DNA of 10,284 bases from Chloroflexota bacterium (GTDB taxonomy: Bacteria; Chloroflexota; Anaerolineae; J036; Brachytrichaceae), in the NCBI GenBank assembly GCA_021813225.1, contig JAKALH010000065.1, forward strand, positions 1 to 10,284, given 5' to 3'. The notes under the pieces are model-generated. The model ran no database searches. It worked only from the letters and a program-made list of their open reading frames with translations, and was not told the origin of the DNA. This document shows positions 6,185-10,284 of the stretch, in pieces (position 1 is the stretch's first letter; the number at the start of each line of letters is the position of its first letter). Position numbers and translations under genes: made by a program.

Positions 6185-7642
6185 ATGATCCAGCGCATAC
6201 CCATCCGACCCCTGAGGGATTGGATCGACCAGAACACCCACCTGCTGCTGCGCAGCACGGTAGTTGCTGCGGTGCTGCTGGTAACGCTGTTCATCGCGCG
6301 CCGGCCCTCTCCCCTGTACCTGGGGTTGCTGGCGGGTCTAGGCGCGTTCCTGGTGCTGATGCGGCGTCCGGTATTGGGGCTGGCGGGCATCATCATCGGC
6401 GGTCTGGTCGTGCCGGTAGGCATTGGAACGGGCAGCGAGTCTGAGCTGAATCCCCCGATGCTGATCATCATCGTGCTGGTGGCTCTCTGGTCGCTGGACA
6501 TGATCCGGCGGCACGAGATCAAACTGATGCCGTCCCGCACGAACCTGCCGTTGATTGTCCTGCTGGTCGGCGCTTTGCTCTCACTCGGCGTCGGACAACT
6601 GAACTGGTTCATGACGAGCGGCGCACCTATACGCGCCCAACTGGGCGGCCTCGCAATCTATGTGCTGTCCGTCGCCGTGTTCTTCCTCACCCGCTACCTC
6701 GTCAGAGAACAAAGCTGGCTCGAACGACTGGTCTGGATATTCCTTGCGCTGGGCGCCGTTTATATCGCCGGCCGCATCGTCGGACCGATCGGGGAGGTTA
6801 CCGGCAGACTCTTCACCACGTCATCGGCGGGTAGCCTGTTCTGGACATGGCTGGTGGCGCTCTCATTCAGCCAGGCTGTGTATAACAAACGGCTTCGCCC
6901 GTTCTGGCGCGCCAGCCTGCTGTTCCTGACCGGCGCAGTCTTGTTCGTCGGTATGACGCGCGACCTCGGCTGGACATCCGGCTGGGCGCCGGCTGTGGCA
7001 GCGATTGGGGTTATCCTGCTGGTTGGCTCGCCGCGACTGGGTATCGTTCTGGTCGTGATTGGCGTCATCGGCTTCCTCGTGATTCCGCAGCTAGGTCCGG
7101 ATTTATTCTCTGTCGGCGATAACTCCTACAGCGCGCTGACGCGCGTCGCGGCGTGGCGCATCCTGTTGCAGATCGTCGAAGTCAGCCCGATACTCGGCCT
7201 TGGCCCTGCGAACTACTACTTCTACACGCCGCTGTTCTCCATCCTGGGCTACTATGTGCGCTTCAACTCGCATAACAACTACGTCGACCTCGTCGCGCAG
7301 TTGGGCGTGGTGGGGCTGGCCTGCTTTCTGTGGTTCTGCGCCGAAACGGGTATCGTGGGCTGGAGGCTGAGGCGTGTCGTTGAGGATGGCTTTTCCAGAG
7401 CCTATGTCTATGCGGCGCTGGGCGGGCTGGCCGGTATGCTGGTGGCGGCCATGTTCGGCGACTGGGTGCTTCCGTTTGTATACAACATCGGGTTGGCCGG
7501 GTTCCGCGCCAGTGTGCTGGGCTGGTTGTTCCTCGGCGGGCTGGCGGCGCTAGAGCAGATTTATCGCGCCGGGAACGCTCAGCCGGAAGTGCAGGCTCAG
7601 TCCACAGCACGCCCCGCAGTTCTGCCAATCGGAAATGAGTAA
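6185..7642 (+). CDS. O-antigen ligase/polymerase family membrane protein (Wzy_C type)
   Basis: This polytopic membrane protein of 485 residues belongs, by its pattern, to the O-antigen ligase/polymerase group (PF04932). That group joins lipid-linked glycan units or transfers them to an acceptor on the outer face of the cytoplasmic membrane. About ten or more hydrophobic segments are visible, for example near 25-40, 43-59, 64-80, 92-104, 122-136, 156-170, 183-197, 243-256, 269-281 and 284-301. The large periplasmic/extracellular loop carries LTRVAAWR (318-325), then GLGPANYY (338-345) and FNSHNNYVDLVAQLGVVGL (360-378). Arg320 and His363 match the conserved Arg and His of WaaL/Wzy enzymes. The ATG at 6185 is chosen; a GTG at 6167 in the same frame would add six residues, and neither has a clear Shine-Dalgarno. 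Its last eight bases overlap the next gene. Polymerase and ligase cannot be told apart from sequence alone. Confidence 0.85.
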   Translation: MIQRIPIRPLRDWIDQNTHLLLRSTVVAAVLLVTLFIARRPSPLYLGLLAGLGAFLVLMRRPVLGLAGIIIGGLVVPVGIGTGSESELNPPMLIIIVLVALWSLDMIRRHEIKLMPSRTNLPLIVLLVGALLSLGVGQLNWFMTSGAPIRAQLGGLAIYVLSVAVFFLTRYLVREQSWLERLVWIFLALGAVYIAGRIVGPIGEVTGRLFTTSSAGSLFWTWLVALSFSQAVYNKRLRPFWRASLLFLTGAVLFVGMTRDLGWTSGWAPAVAAIGVILLVGSPRLGIVLVVIGVIGFLVIPQLGPDLFSVGDNSYSALTRVAAWRILLQIVEVSPILGLGPANYYFYTPLFSILGYYVRFNSHNNYVDLVAQLGVVGLACFLWFCAETGIVGWRLRRVVEDGFSRAYVYAALGGLAGMLVAAMFGDWVLPFVYNIGLAGFRASVLGWLFLGGLAALEQIYRAGNAQPEVQAQSTARPAVLPIGNE

Positions 7643-8588
7643 TCGCGTCACGTCCCGGCAGCCCGCCAGCACGGTCAAGCTGTCCATCGTCATCGTCAGT
7701 TGGAACACGCTCGACCTGCTGGTGCAATGCCTGAACTCCATCTATGACCCCGCGCCGTCTATGGAGTTCGAGACGCTGGTCGTTGACAATGCATCGACAG
7801 ATGGCAGCGCGGTCGCGGTGCGCGAACTATATCCTCATGTCCGCTTGATCGAAAATGCCGAGAATGTCGGGTTCGCCCGCGCCAACAATCAGGCTATCCG
7901 GCAGGCAAACGGACAGTACATCCTGCTGCTGAATCCCGATACGCTGGTGATTCCGGGCGCGCTGGATATGCTGGTCAGCTTCATGGATGAATACCCGGAA
8001 GCGGGCCTGGCCGGCGCCCGCACACTCAATCCCGATCACACTTTGCAGGCATCCTGCTACCCGGCCCCGACGCTCTCGCGCGAGATCTGGCGGCTGCTGC
8101 ACCTCGACGCCATTGTGCCGTACGGCGCTTATCGCATGTCGGACTGGCCTGTCGATCTCCCTCGCCGGGTCGAAGCGCTGCTGGGAGCATGTATCCTGGT
8201 TCGCCCGGCGGTGTTCGAACAGATCGGCCTGTTCGACGCGGACTATTTCTTTACCGCCGAGGAGATCGACCTGTGCCGGCGCGCCGCACGCGCCGGCTGG
8301 ACGATCTACTGGGTGCCCCAGGCGCAGATCATTCATTACGGCGGCCAGAGTTCCAGACTCATCGCGGAGAAAGCGTTTCTGTTGCTGTATGAAGGCAAAG
8401 TAATGTACTTCCGCAAGCAGCTTGGCAGCCTGAATGCCGTGCTGTACAAGCTGGCGCTGGCGCTGGCGTCGCTGCTTCGCATATCGGCTGCGCCTTTCAT
8501 ATTAGTTGAGCCTGCAGCGCGCCGCGAGCGGCACCGGGTATTGCTCTCGCGTTACTGTCGATTGCTGCGCGCACTGCCCGGCATGTAA
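7635..8588 (+). CDS. Glycosyltransferase family 2 (second copy of the GT2-GT4 order)
   Basis: This 317-residue GT-A enzyme is predicted to transfer a sugar from a nucleotide donor at the cytoplasmic face of the membrane. LSIVIVSWN (16-24) is the first strand. VVDNASTDGS (49-58) is the nucleotide-binding loop. NVGFARANNQAI (77-88) and LLLNPDT (97-103) follow, with Asp102 as the likely metal ligand. LLGACILVRR-type sequence (182-190), GLFDADYFFTAEEIDLCRRA (198-217) and His234 (IIHYGG) complete the active region of WbbL/rhamnosyltransferase-like GT2 enzymes. A hydrophobic stretch at 268-291 probably associates with the membrane. The ATG at 7635 overlaps the ligase stop by eight bases (ATGAGTAA contains both signals), which points to translational coupling. 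It differs from the first GT2 (3368-4270) outside the family motifs and has a longer middle section, so it likely acts on a different acceptor or donor. Sugar specificity is unknown. Confidence 0.9.
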   Translation: MSNRVTSRQPASTVKLSIVIVSWNTLDLLVQCLNSIYDPAPSMEFETLVVDNASTDGSAVAVRELYPHVRLIENAENVGFARANNQAIRQANGQYILLLNPDTLVIPGALDMLVSFMDEYPEAGLAGARTLNPDHTLQASCYPAPTLSREIWRLLHLDAIVPYGAYRMSDWPVDLPRRVEALLGACILVRPAVFEQIGLFDADYFFTAEEIDLCRRAARAGWTIYWVPQAQIIHYGGQSSRLIAEKAFLLLYEGKVMYFRKQLGSLNAVLYKLALALASLLRISAAPFILVEPAARRERHRVLLSRYCRLLRALPGM

Positions 8589-8632
8589 TGACTGACTGCG
8601 TCGGCTGTATGACGGCCCTCTGAACCTGCACT

Positions 8633-9874
8633 ATGCGCATATTGCTGTTGACGAATGTGCTCCCCTATCCACTGGACTCCGGGGCGAAGGTGCGCGCCTA
8701 TTACATGCTGCGCTATCTGGCGGCCCGCCATGAAGTCACACTGGTTTCATTCGGGCGCGACAGCGATCGGGCCGACGCGCTGGAACACCTGAAGTCTTTG
8801 TGTAAAGGGGTATCCGTCGTCGCGATGAAACGCACGCACCTGGCCGATGCGCGGGCGTTCATGCGGAGTGTGTTCAGCGGGCAGCCGTTCACGATCCTGC
8901 GCGATGCGCGGCACGAGATGGACGCCGCGCTCACCGACCTCGTCAGCCGCCAGCCATACGACGCCATTCACGCCGATCAATTGTCAATGGCGCAATATGC
9001 GCTGCTGGCCCGGGCAGTTATGCGGCCGCAGGCACAGCCGTTGCTGCTGCTGGATGCCCATAACGCCTACTACCTGATTCCACGGCGTATGGCGGAAGTC
9101 GCGCGCAACCCTGCGGTCAAGATGATGCTGTTGCGCGAGGCGCGTCTCCTCGAAAAATACGAAGCGGATATTTACCAGCGATTCCAGCACGTGCTCACGG
9201 TGACCGACGAAGACCTGCGCGCCATCAGGCAGTTGCGCCAATTTGCCGGCGATGCGCCGCATTTCACCATGCTGCCGATCTGCATCGACGGTGATTTGCC
9301 GCGCAAAGCCCGCCGGAGCGATGCGCGAGGGCTGCTGTTCATCGGCGGACTGCACTGGCCGCCCAATGCGGATGCCGTGCGCTGGTTTGCCAGCGAGATC
9401 TGGCCTGTCGTGCACGCCGAGGTTCCCGCTGCCAGGGTCTATATCGTCGGCGCGCGCGCGCCGGATGATATCCGCGCCCTGGGCGACTTTCCCGGCATCC
9501 GGCAGCCGGAGCAGTCCGGCGATGCGCCAATTGTGGTGACTGGTTATGTGGATAATCCTGAGCCGTTTATCAGCGCGAGTGCGGCGCTTATTGTCGCTTT
9601 GCGTTCGGGGGGCGGAATGCGTGTGAAGATTATCGAGGCCTTGCAGTGGGGTTTGCCGATCGTGACCACGACTGTCGGCGGTGAGGGTATAAACCTGACG
9701 GCGCGGCAGGATGCCATGGTCGCCGATGATGCGCGGCAGTTTGCCAGAGCGGTCATCGAGGTGCTGAATAATCCGGCATTGTCCGGCCGCCTGTCGGATA
9801 ACGGTCGCCAACTGGTACAGAGCCGGTATGACTGGCACAAGGTCTACTCCGCATTGGACGGTATCTATCACTGA
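8633..9874 (+). CDS. Glycosyltransferase family 4, EpsH1/PEP-CTERM-associated type (second copy)
   Basis: This 413-residue GT-B glycosyltransferase resembles the product of 4278-5486 from end to end. The N-terminal LPYPLDSGAKVRAYYMLRYL (10-29) is the TIGR03087-like signature. LLLLDAHNAYY (137-147) precedes the interdomain region, and VTVTDEDL-like sequence (188-195) follows. The donor domain has LLFIGGLHWPPNADAV (234-249), VVTGYVDN (301-308) and ALRSGGGMRVKIIEALQWG (322-340), with Glu335 as the retained second Glu of E-x7-E. The first is replaced by Gly, as in its relative. VGGEGI (348-353) closes the site. It probably adds one sugar to the lipid-linked repeat unit; which sugar is not visible. 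The ATG at 8633 follows a 44-base gap without an evident Shine-Dalgarno. Its stop is one base from the next start. Confidence 0.88.
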   Translation: MRILLLTNVLPYPLDSGAKVRAYYMLRYLAARHEVTLVSFGRDSDRADALEHLKSLCKGVSVVAMKRTHLADARAFMRSVFSGQPFTILRDARHEMDAALTDLVSRQPYDAIHADQLSMAQYALLARAVMRPQAQPLLLLDAHNAYYLIPRRMAEVARNPAVKMMLLREARLLEKYEADIYQRFQHVLTVTDEDLRAIRQLRQFAGDAPHFTMLPICIDGDLPRKARRSDARGLLFIGGLHWPPNADAVRWFASEIWPVVHAEVPAARVYIVGARAPDDIRALGDFPGIRQPEQSGDAPIVVTGYVDNPEPFISASAALIVALRSGGGMRVKIIEALQWGLPIVTTTVGGEGINLTARQDAMVADDARQFARAVIEVLNNPALSGRLSDNGRQLVQSRYDWHKVYSALDGIYH

Positions 9875-9875
9875 A

Positions 9876-10284
9876 ATGATTACATCGATCAACCTGAAAC
9901 TGAATGCGCTGTCGGGACGCGCCACGGCGGTGCTGCTGGTCATCATCTTCGTGTCGTTGCTGTTGCGCGCCGGTGCGGCGTTATACATGGGCGAGCAGGT
10001 TGAGGCGTTGCCCGGCGTCGCCGATCAGCAGTCCTACGATATGCTGGCCAGGCGCGTCATTGGCGGCTATGGATTTACCGTGGCGCAGGACTGGTGGCCG
10101 GCGACGCGCGCCGGCCAGCCTACGGCGCACTGGTCGTATCTGTACACGCTGTACCTTGCCTTTGTATACATCGTATTCGGCGTTCACCCGCTGGCTGCCC
10201 GCCTGATCCAGGTGCTGCTGGCGGGCATTCTGTGGCCGCTGCTGGCCTACCGGATCACACGGCGCCTGATGGGAGATGGCGTGG
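9876..10284 (+). CDS. GT-C membrane glycosyltransferase, PMT/ArnT-like (5' part, cut by the right edge)
   Basis: The frame opening with ATG at 9876 stays open to the window end, giving 136 residues without a stop. The protein starts MITSINLKLN and has a first membrane helix at about 18-37. An extracytoplasmic loop follows with ADQQSYDMLARR (49-60) and GGYGFT (63-68). Hydrophobic segments lie at about 88-103 and 106-125, and PLAARLIQVLLAG (105-117) is typical. An Asp soon after the first helix, here Asp50 or Asp55, and the D-x-x-x-Y-D-x-L-A pattern are usual in family 39/83-like GT-C enzymes. These use polyprenyl-phosphate sugars on the outer face of the membrane. It could add a side residue to the glycan or glycosylate proteins or lipids. 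Only one base separates it from the preceding stop, so coupling is likely. The family call rests on the N-terminal quarter only. Confidence 0.75.
   Translation, partial: MITSINLKLNALSGRATAVLLVIIFVSLLLRAGAALYMGEQVEALPGVADQQSYDMLARRVIGGYGFTVAQDWWPATRAGQPTAHWSYLYTLYLAFVYIVFGVHPLAARLIQVLLAGILWPLLAYRITRRLMGDGV

Noticed and set aside
8451..8468. Three tandem copies of CTGGCG
   Set aside because: It encodes Leu-Ala repeats in a hydrophobic helix of the second GT2; too short to count as a meaningful repeat.
9448..9463. Perfect 16-base GC-only palindrome with alternating CG (possible Z-DNA or hairpin)
   Set aside because: It lies inside the second GT4 gene, where it encodes part of a Gly-Ala-Arg-Ala-Pro segment; codon choice in a GC-rich genome accounts for it.
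8984..9988. Long antisense open frame (334 codons) opposite the second EpsH1-like GT4
   Set aside because: It lies opposite a complete, motif-bearing glycosyltransferase and the start of the GT-C gene, and has no recognisable domain.

Overview
This window is one unbroken run of genes on the + strand that looks like part of a cell-surface polysaccharide (exopolysaccharide, capsule or O-antigen-like) biosynthesis locus. Nine complete coding regions and two partial ones can be supported. No RNA genes, insertion sequences or CRISPR arrays were seen, and no convincing terminators.

Organism: most of the window is GC-rich (a hand count gives about 65% at 4801-4860) and has long co-directional genes with very short gaps. 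Few starts have a recognisable Shine-Dalgarno sequence. The mix of genes (EpsH1-like GT4 enzymes, an O-antigen ligase-type membrane protein, a PMT/ArnT-like GT-C enzyme) is common in environmental bacteria such as Chloroflexota, but also in other phyla. The phylum call is a weak inference; the sequence shows no taxonomic marker.

Layout: (1) 1-254 holds the GC-rich 3' end of a gene entering from the left, which appears frame-broken, then a short spacer. (2) 255-1454 is a GT4 glycosyltransferase, clearly AT-richer than everything downstream. (3) 1459-3300 carries a GalE-like sugar-nucleotide epimerase/dehydratase and a class I methyltransferase. (4) 3368-5486 is a GT2 followed by an EpsH1-like GT4. 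(5) 5504-7642 is a left-handed beta-helix acetyltransferase followed by an O-antigen ligase/polymerase-type membrane protein. (6) 7635-9874 is a second GT2 followed by a second EpsH1-like GT4. (7) 9876 to the right edge is the N-terminal part of a GT-C membrane glycosyltransferase, cut by the window end.

How they could work together (inference): the epimerase supplies a sugar nucleotide. Up to five cytoplasmic glycosyltransferases (three GT4, two GT2) build a repeat unit on a lipid carrier. The acetyltransferase and perhaps the methyltransferase decorate it. The ligase/polymerase joins or transfers units on the outer face of the membrane, where the GT-C protein may add a side residue from a lipid-linked donor. 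The initiating polyprenyl-phosphate sugar transferase, the flippase and any export/chain-length proteins are not in this window. The locus looks like an ordinary but well-stocked polysaccharide cluster. Its oddest points are the repeated GT2-GT4 order around the acetyltransferase/ligase core, and the AT-rich first gene lying beside a broken reading frame.
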